DNA of 24,191 nt from Turicibacter sp. (GCA_030531025.1 JAUMTV010000048.1:1-24191), one strand, 5' to 3'; positions 1 to 8,208 are shown, counted from the stretch's first letter. The notes: generated from the letters alone by a model not told the origin. Translations and numbers: made by a program.

Positions 1-14
1 TTTATATCTTATAA

Positions 15-158
15 TTAATTATATGTTTTTTTCGGTTTTTTACCTTTTTTTAATTTTGGTTTTGAGTCATCTACAACTTCTGCAGCAATTTCTGCATCGA
101 CTGTGTTTTTAGCTGCTTTGGCATAACTTACTTTTTTACTTTTTGGATCTTTTGGCAT
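15..158 (-). CDS. 47-aa lysine-rich small protein downstream of scpB
   Basis: I do not recognise the family. The frame is open from position 206, but the ATG at 158 is chosen because GAAGGAGG lies at normal spacing just upstream of it and the product then begins MPKDPKSKK. The 47 residues include 14 lysines, clustered at both ends (residues 3-17 and 33-44), around a short acidic middle (DAEIAAEVVDD). There is no membrane segment and no cysteine. It lies 66 nt after scpB on the same strand and is probably the last gene of the scpAB transcript. A nucleic-acid-binding or spore-core role would fit the charge but is only a guess. The strong ribosome-binding site makes it likely to be a real gene. 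Confidence 0.6.
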   Translation of the reverse strand: MPKDPKSKKVSYAKAAKNTVDAEIAAEVVDDSKPKLKKGKKPKKTYN

Positions 159-224
159 ACTAAAGCCTCCTTCACTGAAACTAAGTTGCACTATTAGTAT
201 ATCCAAAATAAATCCCTCTATTTA

Positions 225-800
225 TTACTCTTCAGATATGCTAAATAAATCTGTTTCTTCCTCTAAATTAAAATCTGGTGCAACAAATGGAAGTTCTGGT
301 AATTCTTCTAATGTTTTTATTCCAAAATAGTCTAAAAAATCATCTGTTGTTCGAAATAAAATCGGTCGTCCTGGGCCTTCTAAACGTCCCGCTTCTTCGA
401 TTAAAGAGAAAGTTAATAACTTTCTTAATACATTATCACTACTTGCTCCACGAATATTTTCAATTTCATGCCGTGTAATTGGTTGACGGTAAGCAATAAT
501 GGCTAATACTTCAAGAGCAGCATTGGTTAAACCACGCTGATTTGGGTTTTGAATTAAACGTTTCAAATAAATCGCGTGATCTTTTTTAGTTGTCATTTTA
601 TAAACACCAGCTACTTCAATGATATCAATTCCACTACTAATATTTGCATAACGTTCTCTTAATTCGATTAATAATGATTTAATTTCAACTTCATTTACAT
701 CAAGTACATATTCTAATTGCTGTGTACTAATTCCTTCATCACCTACAGCAAACAATAACCCTTCTAAAATACCTAAACGTTCTTGTCTAAACAACTTCAT
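225..800 (-). CDS. scpB: Segregation and condensation protein B (ScpB)
   Basis: ScpB forms a dimer of paired winged-helix domains that binds ScpA and the SMC ATPase, making the bacterial condensin used for chromosome compaction and segregation. The protein (~191 aa) matches the family throughout: an N-terminal LEGLLFAVGDEGIS segment, the conserved LEVLAIIAYRQPITRHEIENIRG at about residues 92-115, and the LIEEAGRLEGPGRP turn before the second winged helix. The acidic tail ELPELPF...EEE is typical. It overlaps the end of scpA by about 14 nt, which implies translational coupling. The start is uncertain: GTG at 803, ATG at 800 and TTG at 794 are all in frame, and AGAAGG sits 2 nt before the ATG and 8 nt before the TTG. 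I use the ATG. Confidence 0.93.
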   Translation of the reverse strand: MKLFRQERLGILEGLLFAVGDEGISTQQLEYVLDVNEVEIKSLLIELRERYANISSGIDIIEVAGVYKMTTKKDHAIYLKRLIQNPNQRGLTNAALEVLAIIAYRQPITRHEIENIRGASSDNVLRKLLTFSLIEEAGRLEGPGRPILFRTTDDFLDYFGIKTLEELPELPFVAPDFNLEEETDLFSISEE

Positions 801-1521
801 CACCTTCTAAACTAGAAATATAAATATCCTCATAATAACTTTGTTGAGAAATACTGATTTGATTTGCTTTCACCAGTTCAAGTAGTGCTAAAAAGGTCAC
901 AACAATATATTCTTTATCAAATTGATCAAATAAACTCACAAATGCAACGCGCTTTTTATACTTTAATTGTTGACTAAGTGATCGCATTCGTTCTTCAACT
1001 GAAATACTTTGTGGAACAATTCTTGTTTTTAATGGTTTAGCTAATTTATGACGACGTAACAACTTTTCAAAAGCAGAAATTAACTGCTCAACTTGGAGGT
1101 TTTGTGGAAGTTTTGTCTCTTGATCGATATAATCTGAGAAATCAATAGGTGGCTTAGTAAAAAACTGCCCACGCTCCTCTTCTAACTCTCGTAATTCTTT
1201 CGTCACTTCTTTATACTGCTGGTATTCAACTAAACGTTGAATTAATGCTTCTCTTGAATCCTCTTCATATTCATCTTCTATTTCAACGACCTGTTTCGGT
1301 AATAAGCTTTTACTTTTGATTTCAATTAAAGTTGCAGCCATCACTAAATATTCTGAAGCAATTTCAAGCTGCAAATTCTCCATGGCATGAATATAATCTA
1401 AGTACTGCTGCGTAATCTCGGCAATTTTTATATCGTAAATATTGACTTTAGCTTCTTTTAATAAGTGTAATAGCAGATCAAGTGGCCCTTCAAACGCATC
1501 GATTCGTACTTCATAACTCAT
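787..1521 (-). CDS. scpA: Segregation and condensation protein A (ScpA, kleisin)
   Basis: ScpA is the kleisin that bridges the heads of the SMC dimer and carries ScpB. At 244 aa the length is normal. The N-terminal SMC-binding helical domain is diagnostic (FEGPLDLLLHLLKEAKVNIYDI at about residues 9-31, then EYLVMAATLIEIKSKSLLP at 57-75). An acidic stretch EIEDEYEED follows, then a coiled linker, and the C-terminal winged helix (residues ~165-235) that binds the SMC head. The ATG at 1521 has AGGTGGG close upstream. It is the first gene of the scpA-scpB-small-protein unit, with its own sigmaA-type promoter. Confidence 0.95.
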   Translation of the reverse strand: MSYEVRIDAFEGPLDLLLHLLKEAKVNIYDIKIAEITQQYLDYIHAMENLQLEIASEYLVMAATLIEIKSKSLLPKQVVEIEDEYEEDSREALIQRLVEYQQYKEVTKELRELEEERGQFFTKPPIDFSDYIDQETKLPQNLQVEQLISAFEKLLRRHKLAKPLKTRIVPQSISVEERMRSLSQQLKYKKRVAFVSLFDQFDKEYIVVTFLALLELVKANQISISQQSYYEDIYISSLEGDEVV

Positions 1522-1555
1522 AACCCACCTACTTCCTACTTAATAACATTTCTTA

Positions 1556-1584
1556 ATTGTAACGAATTTTTAGTATTTTCACAA
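1556..1584 (-). promoter_or_regulatory. SigmaA-type promoter of scpA
   Basis: On the minus strand, TTGTGA (1579-1584) and TACAAT (1556-1561) are separated by exactly 17 nt, placing transcription start near 1549, about 28 nt before the scpA ATG. The preceding gene has a terminator, so scpAB is transcribed separately from spoVA. Confidence 0.7.
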
Positions 1585-1673
1585 TAAGTCTAATAAAAAA
1601 ATCAATTTTCCTTTTATAGACATCCGTTTATTCTTCCCCTATACTTGTCCTTTATAAAAAAAACAGCGGAACC

Positions 1674-1722
1674 TAAAAAAAGTTCCCTCACTATTATTGG
1701 GAAATAGCGATAAGGAACTCTT
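1674..1722 (-). terminator. Intrinsic terminator after spoVAF
   Basis: Minus-strand hairpin with AGTTCC/GGAACT arms (1714-1719 and 1681-1686) and an inner CTATT/AATAG stem, followed by a T-run (plus-strand A-run 1674-1681). It begins next to the spoVAF stop codon. Confidence 0.8.
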
Positions 1723-1724
1723 TT

Positions 1725-3188
1725 TTACTCAGGTTGTGATTTTTTTTCTTCTTGTTGTTTACTACTATTATATCGATATGGAATTGGATAACGAATAATA
1801 ACTTTTAATAAGCCTTTAAAGTTAAATGGGATTAATGGATATAAGTATGGTTTACCAAAGCTTTTCATTGTTGCTAAGAAGATCCCCCCGGCAACAATGG
1901 TTCCAATGTATCCCCAAATTCCAAATAAAGCTGTTCCAACAATAATAAATAATTTGAAGAGCTTATTAGCAAGACCTAATTCATAACTTGGGGTAACAAA
2001 TGATCCTAACGCACCTACTGCTACATAGAATAAAATTTCAGGTCCAAATAACCCAACATCAACAGCAACTTGACCAATTAAGATAGCGGAAACAATCCCA
2101 AGTGCTGATGAGATTGCATTAGGGGTATGGATAGAAGCCATACGTAAAAACTCAATCCCAACCTCACCTGAAATAACTTGAAGAACGAGTGGAATATTTC
2201 CTTCTTCTTGTGGTCCAATAAAATTCATAAAATCTGGTAAATACTCTGGATGTAACACAAACAATAACCAGGTTGGCATTAAAAAGATCGATACAATTAT
2301 TCCCGCATAACGGATAAATCTTAAAAATGTTCCAATAGCAGGGGTTTGACGATACTCCTCTACACTTGTTAAATGATCAAACAATGTGATAGGCCCTAGC
2401 ATGACACTCGGTGATGTATCTACAATAATTGCAATCATACCTTGGTATAAATGTGCTGCCACAACATCGGGACGCTCAGTATATCGAACAAGCGGGAACG
2501 GATTATAAACTTGACCTGTAATAAACTCCTCTAGCTCTTTATCCGTCATCGTTAACCCATCTACTTTAACTTGCTCAATACGGTGTTTCACTTCATTAAC
2601 AATTCGTGGATCAGCAATATCCTCAATATACATTAAGACGACATCTGTCTTGGATTGATCTCCGACTTTCATAATAATATTACGAAGTTTTCCTGTTCGA
2701 ATACGCCGACGTGTAAGAGCCGTATTGACAATCACATTTTCTGTATATCCATCTCTAGATCCTCGAACTGTTTTTTCTGTATCTGGTTCTGAAGGCCCTC
2801 GACCTGGATAACTACGAACATCAACAATAAAGCCTTGTGTCTCTTCATCAACAATAACGGCAATTAATCCACTTAAAACTGCAGTACAAATATCATCAAT
2901 TTTCTCGGTAACACTCACTTGTTGATGAACTAATCGATTATGAATCGTTTGAAAGACGTCTTTATCAGGATGTGGCAAACTATTTAATAACAATAATTGA
3001 GTCATTAAATCAACCACTAGTTCTGAATCAACAAGCCCAGTGACATAATACAGTTGAACTCGGCGTTCCATGACAATAATTTCACGTTGACCAACATCAA
3101 AACTCTTTCCAATACCTAAATTATCTTCTAATATTTTTTGAGTTTCGTTTATATTCTTCTCAACAGATACGTATGGATCATACGCCAT
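1725..3188 (-). CDS. spoVAF: Stage V sporulation protein AF (GerA-type A subunit)
   Basis: Member of the GerAA/GerKA/SpoVAF family of spore inner-membrane proteins. The protein is 487 aa, a normal length. A large soluble N-terminal half contains the family signature RGSRDGYTEN (residues 142-151) followed by the RRRIR basic cluster. The second half has about five hydrophobic segments starting near residue 290 (FIRYAGIIVSIFLMPTWLLF). The tail is hydrophilic and Lys/Glu-rich. AAAGGTGG precedes the ATG. It is the last gene of the spoVAC-AD-AE-AF series, 40 nt after spoVAE. Spore receptor A subunits (gerAA) look similar, but the position in the spoVA operon and the absence of gerB/gerC partners favour SpoVAF. 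In Bacillus this protein helps amplify germination ion release. Confidence 0.9.
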   Translation of the reverse strand: MAYDPYVSVEKNINETQKILEDNLGIGKSFDVGQREIIVMERRVQLYYVTGLVDSELVVDLMTQLLLLNSLPHPDKDVFQTIHNRLVHQQVSVTEKIDDICTAVLSGLIAVIVDEETQGFIVDVRSYPGRGPSEPDTEKTVRGSRDGYTENVIVNTALTRRRIRTGKLRNIIMKVGDQSKTDVVLMYIEDIADPRIVNEVKHRIEQVKVDGLTMTDKELEEFITGQVYNPFPLVRYTERPDVVAAHLYQGMIAIIVDTSPSVMLGPITLFDHLTSVEEYRQTPAIGTFLRFIRYAGIIVSIFLMPTWLLFVLHPEYLPDFMNFIGPQEEGNIPLVLQVISGEVGIEFLRMASIHTPNAISSALGIVSAILIGQVAVDVGLFGPEILFYVAVGALGSFVTPSYELGLANKLFKLFIIVGTALFGIWGYIGTIVAGGIFLATMKSFGKPYLYPLIPFNFKGLLKVIIRYPIPYRYNSSKQQEEKKSQPE

Positions 3189-3228
3189 AGTATCCCACCT
3201 TTCCCTTATTAAATCTGTTCTTAACCTC

Positions 3229-3579
3229 TCATCCTTTTGGTTTAAATATTAAAGCAACGATAAAGGCAAATAAAATTGCAGCAGTAATTCCAGCTGCTGT
3301 TAAATCAAACATTCCCATTCCGATACCAATGAAACCTAATTGCTCTGATTTTTCCATTGCACCATGAATAACTGAATGCCCAAAACTCATAATGGGAAGT
3401 TGTGCACCTGCTCCTGAGAATTCAATGAGCTTATCGTATAATCCGAATACATCAAGTGCCGCACCTGCTACAACAAATCCACAAGTAATATGTGCAGGTG
3501 TTAGTTTAAAATAATCTAATATTAATTGACCAATAGCACAAATAGCGCCTCCAACAATAAAAGCTTTTAAAAATATCAT
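3229..3579 (-). CDS. spoVAE: Stage V sporulation protein AE (SpoVAEb type)
   Basis: Integral membrane subunit of the SpoVA channel that moves dipicolinic acid into the forespore and out during germination. It has 116 aa, the size of Bacillus SpoVAEb. There are three to four hydrophobic segments: [18 protein letters not shown] near residue 7, a second near 33-50, and [19 protein letters not shown] at the C-terminus. The family motif [23 protein letters not shown] segment is at about 61-79. It is paralogous to SpoVAC, which shows the equivalent VPISGFANSLTSAALESK. It lies between spoVAD and spoVAF with ~40-nt gaps on each side. Confidence 0.92.
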   Translation of the reverse strand: MIFLKAFIVGGAICAIGQLILDYFKLTPAHITCGFVVAGAALDVFGLYDKLIEFSGAGAQLPIMSFGHSVIHGAMEKSEQLGFIGIGMGMFDLTAAGITAAILFAFIVALIFKPKG

Positions 3580-3623
3580 CTGTATAACCGCTTCCTTTAT
3601 AGTTAAATTATTTTTATCCTAAA

Positions 3624-4627
3624 TTAATCTTCAGCACATAAAGCAACAGCATGTGCAATACATGGAATCGTTTCTTTTTGCTGTACAATCAATGGATTTA
3701 ACAAGGCTCCTGTTGCAACAACTAATACACGTTTTAATTTTTTTTCTTCAAGTAGCTTTTTAATATGCCCATAAGTCACAACTGCACAACAGCCACAACC
3801 ACTACCTCCAGCAAAAACAGGTTGATCTTTGGAGAAGATTAGTTTTCCACAATCATTATGTTGTTGGCTAATATCGTAGCCTTCATGTTTTAAAATATCG
3901 ATCAGAATAGGACTACCACATGTTGCTAAATCTCCAGTTAAGATGAGGTCATAATATGAAGGATCTACTCCTAAGTCTTCAAAGTGTTGTTTAATCGTTT
4001 GAGCGGCAGCTGGTGCCATTGCTGCTCCCATATCATTCGCGTTTTTTTGTGCTGCATCGACGATAAAACCTACTGTTCCAGATTCAATACGGATCTTTGT
4101 TCTTTTATGGCTAACTAATGCGACACCCGAACCCGTTACGGTATACTGTGCTGTATCTGGCTTAGGTCCACCATATTCAGTTGGATTTCGGTATTGACGC
4201 TCTGCCGATGAATTATGACTACTCGTTGCCGCTAATGCAATTTTTGCATTATCGCTATCTACAAAAATCGAACTAAGTAATAATGATTCCATAGAGGTTG
4301 AACAGGCACCATAAATACCGAAGAACGGAATATTCATTTCTCTAAATGCATAGTGAGTCGGAACAATTTGATTTACTAAATCACCAGCAAATGCTACTGT
4401 AACATCCTTTTCCTTTAGCTGAGCTTTAGTTAAAGCTTGATGAATTGCGCTTTTCATTAATTGAGATTCAGCTTGCTCCCAAGATTTCTGTCCACAATAT
4501 GGATCATCATATAAGACATCAAAATCATCTTTTAAAGGACCTTGTGATTCCAGCGGTCCAACGGCAGTTCCTGTTTCTAACAAAAAGACACTATTATTGA
4601 ATTTCCAAGATTGACTTCCAACCTTCA
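3624..4627 (-). CDS. spoVAD: Stage V sporulation protein AD (thiolase-fold SpoVA subunit)
   Basis: Soluble SpoVA subunit with a thiolase/ketoacyl-synthase fold, known to bind dipicolinic acid at the outer face of the spore inner membrane. The sequence is strongly conserved with the family: FGIYGACSTSMESL (the thiolase nucleophile region), AATSSHNSSAERQYRNPTEYGG, GAAMAPAAAQTIK, LILTGDLATCGSPIL, FAGGSGCGCCAVV and the C-terminal VLVVATGALLNP...ETIPCIAHAV. The open frame extends to a GTG at 4637, but the ATG at 4627 has AAAGGG at 8-nt spacing and gives MKVGSQSW, matching the usual N-terminus, for 334 aa. It sits 41 nt downstream of spoVAC. Confidence 0.96.
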
Positions 4628-4668
4628 TTGCTATCACCCTTTCCTAGTTGTTTTTCATTCACAAAATT

Positions 4669-5163
4669 TTAGTGAATATAAAAACAAACTAATTTCATCA
4701 TTTGCTCTAGTTGTGGGAGGATGTTGAATTCAACTAATAAATAACGAATAATCCCAAAAACATAAGCAGAAACAACCGCAAACACGATAACAGCTCCAGC
4801 TAACTTAAATAGATTTGTCGCTATTCCTAATACAACCCCTTCACTCTTACTTTCTAACGCAGCAGACGTTAATGAGTTAGCAAATCCACTAATTGGAACG
4901 AAGGCCCCTGCTTTAGCAATTTGCCCAAACTCATCATAGACACCTAATCCTGTTAAGATTGAGGTAATTAAAATAACCGTTACGAGTGCGAGTGTACTTG
5001 CTGTATCACGCACGAACCCAAACCAGCGAATATACATTTCAATTAATAATTGACCAAAAATACAAATAAGCCCACCAAAGAAAAATGAGACACCTGCATT
5101 TTTCAAGTAATTCGGTTTTACTTCATGATTTTTTATAAGCTCTTCATATTTTTTCGTTTTCAC
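4669..5163 (-). CDS. spoVAC: Stage V sporulation protein AC
   Basis: Membrane subunit of the SpoVA dipicolinate channel; the Bacillus protein behaves as a mechanosensitive channel. It has 164 aa, slightly longer than the ~150 aa usual, with the extra length in a C-terminal extension (EFNILPQLEQMMKLVCFYIH). Motifs are AGVSFFFGGLICIFGQLLIEMY (residues ~24-45), TGLGVYDEFGQIAKAGAFVPISGFANSLTS and SEGVVLGIATNLFKLAGAVIVF. Start is a GTG: a TGA stop is in frame just upstream, so it is the first possible initiation codon, and GAGGAG lies 12 nt upstream, a rather long spacing. It is the first gene of the reduced spoVA operon, isolated from sigF by a strong terminator. Confidence 0.94.
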   Translation of the reverse strand: MKTKKYEELIKNHEVKPNYLKNAGVSFFFGGLICIFGQLLIEMYIRWFGFVRDTASTLALVTVILITSILTGLGVYDEFGQIAKAGAFVPISGFANSLTSAALESKSEGVVLGIATNLFKLAGAVIVFAVVSAYVFGIIRYLLVEFNILPQLEQMMKLVCFYIH

Positions 5164-5201
5164 GCTTAATCACCACTCCTCAAAAATTAAACTCTACACT
5201 T

Positions 5202-5231
5202 TAATATGACTTTTTTTCTAAAAATTATTAG
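5202..5231 (-). promoter_or_regulatory. Candidate forespore (sigmaG-like) promoter of spoVAC
   Basis: On the minus strand, CTAATA (5226-5231) and CATATTA (5202-5208) are 17 nt apart. The -10 differs at one place from the sigmaG consensus CATNMTA, and the -35 is only a partial match. Position between the sigF terminator and the spoVAC ribosome-binding site, and known sigmaG control of spoVA in Bacillus, support it. Confidence 0.45.
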
Positions 5232-5276
5232 CTTCCGACTTAAAATCACTAATAAATTCATATTTTGTTATTAAAA

Positions 5277-5315
5277 TCAAAAAAAAGATTGTTATCCTCT
5301 GATAACAATCTTTTT
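5277..5315 (-). terminator. Strong intrinsic terminator after sigF
   Basis: Perfect 15-bp hairpin (arms 5282-5296 and 5301-5315, 4-nt loop) followed on the minus strand by a T-rich tract. The upper arm overlaps the sigF stop codon. It separates spoIIA from spoVA transcription. Confidence 0.92.
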
Positions 5316-6024
5316 AAGTCGTCATTTTTTCTTTCAACTCTTTTAATATCTTTTTTTCAAGTCGCGAAACAGCAACTTGATTAATTTCTAGTCGTTTTGC
5401 TACTTCAGATTGCGTATATCCTAAATCAAAACGTAAATAAATTAACATTCTTTCCATTGGATCTAAGCTTGAAACAAGTTGCTTTAATACAATCTTTTGT
5501 TCTAGCTGCATTCCTTCTTGATGATTTGGAATACGTTCAATTAACGGCATATCCTCTTTTTCATAATTATCTAAAGAAGCAACATTCATTGGAGCATTCA
5601 TCGCTAAAATAATTTGTTCTTCTGATAATTCTGTTATTTCAGATAACTCTTTAATTGTGGGCTCTCTTTCTAGAGCTTTATTTAGTTGGTCTTTAGCTTC
5701 TTGAATCTTATGAAGGTTACTTTTAATACTACGACTGATTTTAATTGGACTTTGCTCTCGAATAAACGCTTTAATTTCTCCAATAATGAGTGGTATTGCA
5801 TAAGTAGATAAGGTCGTATCGTACGATGAGTCAAATTGGTTAATTGACTTTAATAAACCCATACATCCAATTTGAAAAAGATCATCTTTCTCAACATCAA
5901 GATGAGCAAATTTATGAACGACTGACCACACTAAATCCATATGATTCTTTACTAAAATTAATTTCGCTTCTTCATCACCACTTTGAGCTCTTTTAATGAG
6001 CTCTTGAATTTCTTTTTTATTCAT
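5314..6024 (-). CDS. sigF: RNA polymerase sporulation sigma factor SigF
   Basis: First forespore-specific sigma factor, held inactive by SpoIIAB until polar septation. At 236 aa it has sigma-70 region 2 at residues ~25-95, including DDLFQIGCMGLLKSINQFD (47-65) and the STYAIPLIIGEIKAFIRE -10-reading helix (73-90). Region 3 follows (~95-150), then region 4 with a helix-turn-helix at ~203-225 (YTQSEVAKRLEINQVAVSRLE). The ATG at 6024 has GAGGGATGG upstream. SigG is the closest alternative, but location directly after spoIIAA-spoIIAB identifies SigF. It is 45 nt after spoIIAB and is closed by a strong terminator. Confidence 0.96.
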   Translation of the reverse strand: MNKKEIQELIKRAQSGDEEAKLILVKNHMDLVWSVVHKFAHLDVEKDDLFQIGCMGLLKSINQFDSSYDTTLSTYAIPLIIGEIKAFIREQSPIKISRSIKSNLHKIQEAKDQLNKALEREPTIKELSEITELSEEQIILAMNAPMNVASLDNYEKEDMPLIERIPNHQEGMQLEQKIVLKQLVSSLDPMERMLIYLRFDLGYTQSEVAKRLEINQVAVSRLEKKILKELKEKMTT

Positions 6025-6069
6025 CTAACCATCCCTCATGCCTTGTCATTTAAGTATCATGTTTTCATG

Positions 6070-6510
6070 CTACTTCGTTGATGAATCTATAGGTAAAAAT
6101 TCTTTTTCAAATGAAATGGTTGTTCCAACGCCTAAAACAGAATTAACTTCGAATTGATCACTAAATGACTCCATAATCATAAAGCCTAATCCACTACGTT
6201 CTTCTTCTTTTTTAGTCGTATAAAGAGGCTGTTTTGCTAATTCAATATTTTCAATTCCTTTTCCAAAGTCTTGAATTGTTACTTTTAAACGACGTCCGAC
6301 GATACTTGCCTTCATATCAATTACTCCATCTTCATTATCTTCATATCCATGAATAATTGCATTCGTAACACCTTCTGAAACAATTGTTTTGATTTCATTT
6401 AATTCATTTGCACTCGGATCAAGCGGTGTAATAAATCCAATAATCACAAGCCTTGCAAAACTCTCATTAATACTTTTTGCAGGAAATTGTAAATGCATTT
6501 CATTATTCAT
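6070..6510 (-). CDS. spoIIAB: Anti-sigma F factor and serine kinase SpoIIAB
   Basis: GHKL-family protein that binds sigmaF in its ATP form and phosphorylates SpoIIAA. The frame is open to a TTG at 6519, but the ATG at 6510, with AGGGGG about 10 nt upstream, gives MNNEMHLQF and exactly 146 aa, as I recall for the Bacillus protein. Visible motifs are the N-box E46...N50 in EGVTNAIIHGY, the G1 box DFGKGI starting at D81, the ATP lid with R105 (ERSGLGF) and the terminal GVGTTI. The start lies one nucleotide after the spoIIAA stop (TAAT-ATG), so the two are translationally coupled, as expected for partners whose ratio matters. Confidence 0.96.
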   Translation of the reverse strand: MNNEMHLQFPAKSINESFARLVIIGFITPLDPSANELNEIKTIVSEGVTNAIIHGYEDNEDGVIDMKASIVGRRLKVTIQDFGKGIENIELAKQPLYTTKKEEERSGLGFMIMESFSDQFEVNSVLGVGTTISFEKEFLPIDSSTK

Positions 6511-6511
6511 A

Positions 6512-6865
6512 TTATGCAATCCCCCTAATTACAGACTCTAATTGCGAGTCATCATTAATTACTTTTATAATTTGTGAAAGCCCTGATAATTCAAAGACTT
6601 TTGAAACTAATGGCTTCATTCCAATAACCATTACTGACCCATTAACAGCTTTTAACTGATTATATCGTCCTAAAATAATTCCAATTCCTGAACTATCCAT
6701 AAAATCTAAATGCTTAAGATTAAAAACGATATGTTTAATCTGTGACTCACTCATCACAGTGTTAAGTCGACTACGTAATTGATCAGATGTATGATGATCC
6801 AGTTCACCATTTAAATTTACATATAACACTTGATTTTCTACATAAAGCGAGACAGTTATACTCAT
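6512..6865 (-). CDS. spoIIAA: Anti-anti-sigma F factor SpoIIAA
   Basis: STAS-domain protein that, when dephosphorylated by SpoIIE, displaces sigmaF from SpoIIAB. It is 117 aa, a standard length. The phosphorylated serine is identifiable as S58 in FMDSSGIG (D57-S58-S59), preceded by the beta-strand HIVFNLKHLDF, as in other STAS anti-anti-sigma factors. The ATG at 6865 has AAGGGGAT upstream. It is the first gene of spoIIAA-spoIIAB-sigF. A perfect Spo0A box and a good TATAAT lie in the upstream gap, and the preceding dacF transcript is ended by a hairpin, so the operon is transcribed on its own. Confidence 0.96.
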   Translation of the reverse strand: MSITVSLYVENQVLYVNLNGELDHHTSDQLRSRLNTVMSESQIKHIVFNLKHLDFMDSSGIGIILGRYNQLKAVNGSVMVIGMKPLVSKVFELSGLSQIIKVINDDSQLESVIRGIA

Positions 6866-6929
6866 GATAATCCCCTTCCCGTGTTAGATTAACTTCATTT
6901 TAAATGAAAGTTTATAACAATATATTACT

Positions 6930-6965
6930 TTCGACAATTATAGTGTTTTTATTTTTTAGTGTCTC
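6930..6965 (-). promoter_or_regulatory. spoIIA promoter region with a perfect Spo0A box
   Basis: On the minus strand, GAGACA (6960-6965), a 17-nt spacer and a perfect TATAAT (6937-6942) form a sigmaA-like promoter. Immediately downstream is TTGTCGAA (6930-6937), a perfect match to the known Spo0A box. A second reading places TTGTCG as a -35 overlapped by the 0A box, with TAAACT 17 nt on, which resembles Spo0A-activated sigmaA promoters. I do not see a convincing sigmaH promoter, the type used by Bacillus spoIIA. Confidence 0.6.
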
Positions 6966-7008
6966 AAAATATCAAGATTAAAATTATTAATCTATTTGTC
7001 TTAAAATC

Positions 7009-7053
7009 AAAAAAAAAGAGGAAAATGCATAAAACTTGTTATGCACTTTCCCC
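7009..7053 (-). terminator. Intrinsic terminator after dacF
   Basis: Minus-strand hairpin with arms 7039-7053 and 7018-7032 (TGCATAA core plus a GGAAA/TTTCC-type extension with one mismatch), then nine T residues. The upper arm includes the dacF stop codon. Confidence 0.85.
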
Positions 7054-8208
7054 AAAAATCATTTGTGACACAATATAACCTAATAGACCAATAAAGCTAT
7101 TTTTTTCTACAGGCTCTTTAACTGTTAATGGAATTTCTTGATACACTTCTCCATTATAGTAGTAAGTTAATGTTCCAACTTGATCTCCTGGTTGAATTGG
7201 TAATTTAATGTCCTCATTTAAACTTACTTCATATTTTGAATCTTGTTCCGTATCAGTTTTCTTTTTCAAAACAGTAATGGGTTCTGATGTTACAATATCA
7301 AAACTACGCTTTTTAGCTAACATATTATATCCACTTGATACGACCTTTTCATTTTCAAGCTTTGGCACCAGTTCATACTGTTCATAGGCATACTCAATTA
7401 AACGAGTCACTTCTTGGTTACGAATCTCTGACTTACTTGCTCCCATAACAACTGCAATAACACGCATATCATTACGATTAGCTGTTGCTGTCAAACAGTA
7501 TCCCGCTTCTTGCGTATATCCTGTTTTTAGACCATCTACACCATCGACATATTTTAGAAGTTTATTCGTATTAACAAGCCAAAATGGTGACTCTGTATCT
7601 TGACGAATGTAATCTTCATAAAGTCCTGAGAATTCTGTAATTTCAGGATAATCTTGTACTAAATGACGTCCAATAATCGACATATCATAAGGAGTTGTCA
7701 AATGGCCTTCTTCTGTTAATCCTGTTGGATTTTTGAAGACTGTATCATTCATTCCTAACTCTTTGGCCTTTGCATTCATTTTTTCTACGAAGGCTTCTTC
7801 CGTACCCGCTACCCGTTCGGCTAGCGCAGTCACTGCATCATTAGCTGAAGCAATAGCAATACTTTTAAATAAATCGCGTACTGACATTTCTTCACCTGGT
7901 TTTAAATAGATTTGTGATCCACCTAAACTCGCTGCATGTTCACTTACGCGAATCACTTCATCCCATTGCATTGACCCATTATTAATTGCTTCAAGAATTA
8001 AGTACATTGACATCATTTTCGTCATACTAGCTGGAGCAAGTTGTTCATGCGAATTTTTTTCGTACAAAACTTCTCCGGTTTCTGCTTCGATTAGAATAGC
8101 TGCTTTTCCATCCGTCACTAAGTCATCGGCTCGAACGATGGTCACATGAATAAAACAACTAAAGATAAAGCATGTAATTAGACTGATTAACACTTTTCTT
8201 ATTTTCAT
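7039..8208 (-). CDS. dacF: Sporulation D-alanyl-D-alanine carboxypeptidase DacF
   Basis: Penicillin-binding protein 5-type D,D-carboxypeptidase that trims pentapeptides and controls cortex cross-linking in the forespore. The open frame runs to 8283, but the ATG at 8208 is preceded by AGAGGTG at good spacing and starts a clear signal peptide (MKIRKVLISLITCFIF..., cleavage near ADD28). This gives 389 aa, the usual DacF length; the longer frame would start upstream of the probable promoter. Catalytic motifs are S61-M-T-K64, S121-A-N123 and K228-T-G230. A C-terminal beta domain (PBP5_C) and an amphipathic membrane-anchor helix (SFIGLLGYIVSQMIFG) follow. Its position before spoIIAA is conserved in Bacillus. 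Confidence 0.94.
   Translation of the reverse strand: MKIRKVLISLITCFIFSCFIHVTIVRADDLVTDGKAAILIEAETGEVLYEKNSHEQLAPASMTKMMSMYLILEAINNGSMQWDEVIRVSEHAASLGGSQIYLKPGEEMSVRDLFKSIAIASANDAVTALAERVAGTEEAFVEKMNAKAKELGMNDTVFKNPTGLTEEGHLTTPYDMSIIGRHLVQDYPEITEFSGLYEDYIRQDTESPFWLVNTNKLLKYVDGVDGLKTGYTQEAGYCLTATANRNDMRVIAVVMGASKSEIRNQEVTRLIEYAYEQYELVPKLENEKVVSSGYNMLAKKRSFDIVTSEPITVLKKKTDTEQDSKYEVSLNEDIKLPIQPGDQVGTLTYYYNGEVYQEIPLTVKEPVEKNSFIGLLGYIVSQMIFGESA

Noticed and set aside
1621..1670. Possible second terminator or small RNA between spoVAF and scpA
   Set aside because: The A/T runs do not form a hairpin beyond the one already listed.
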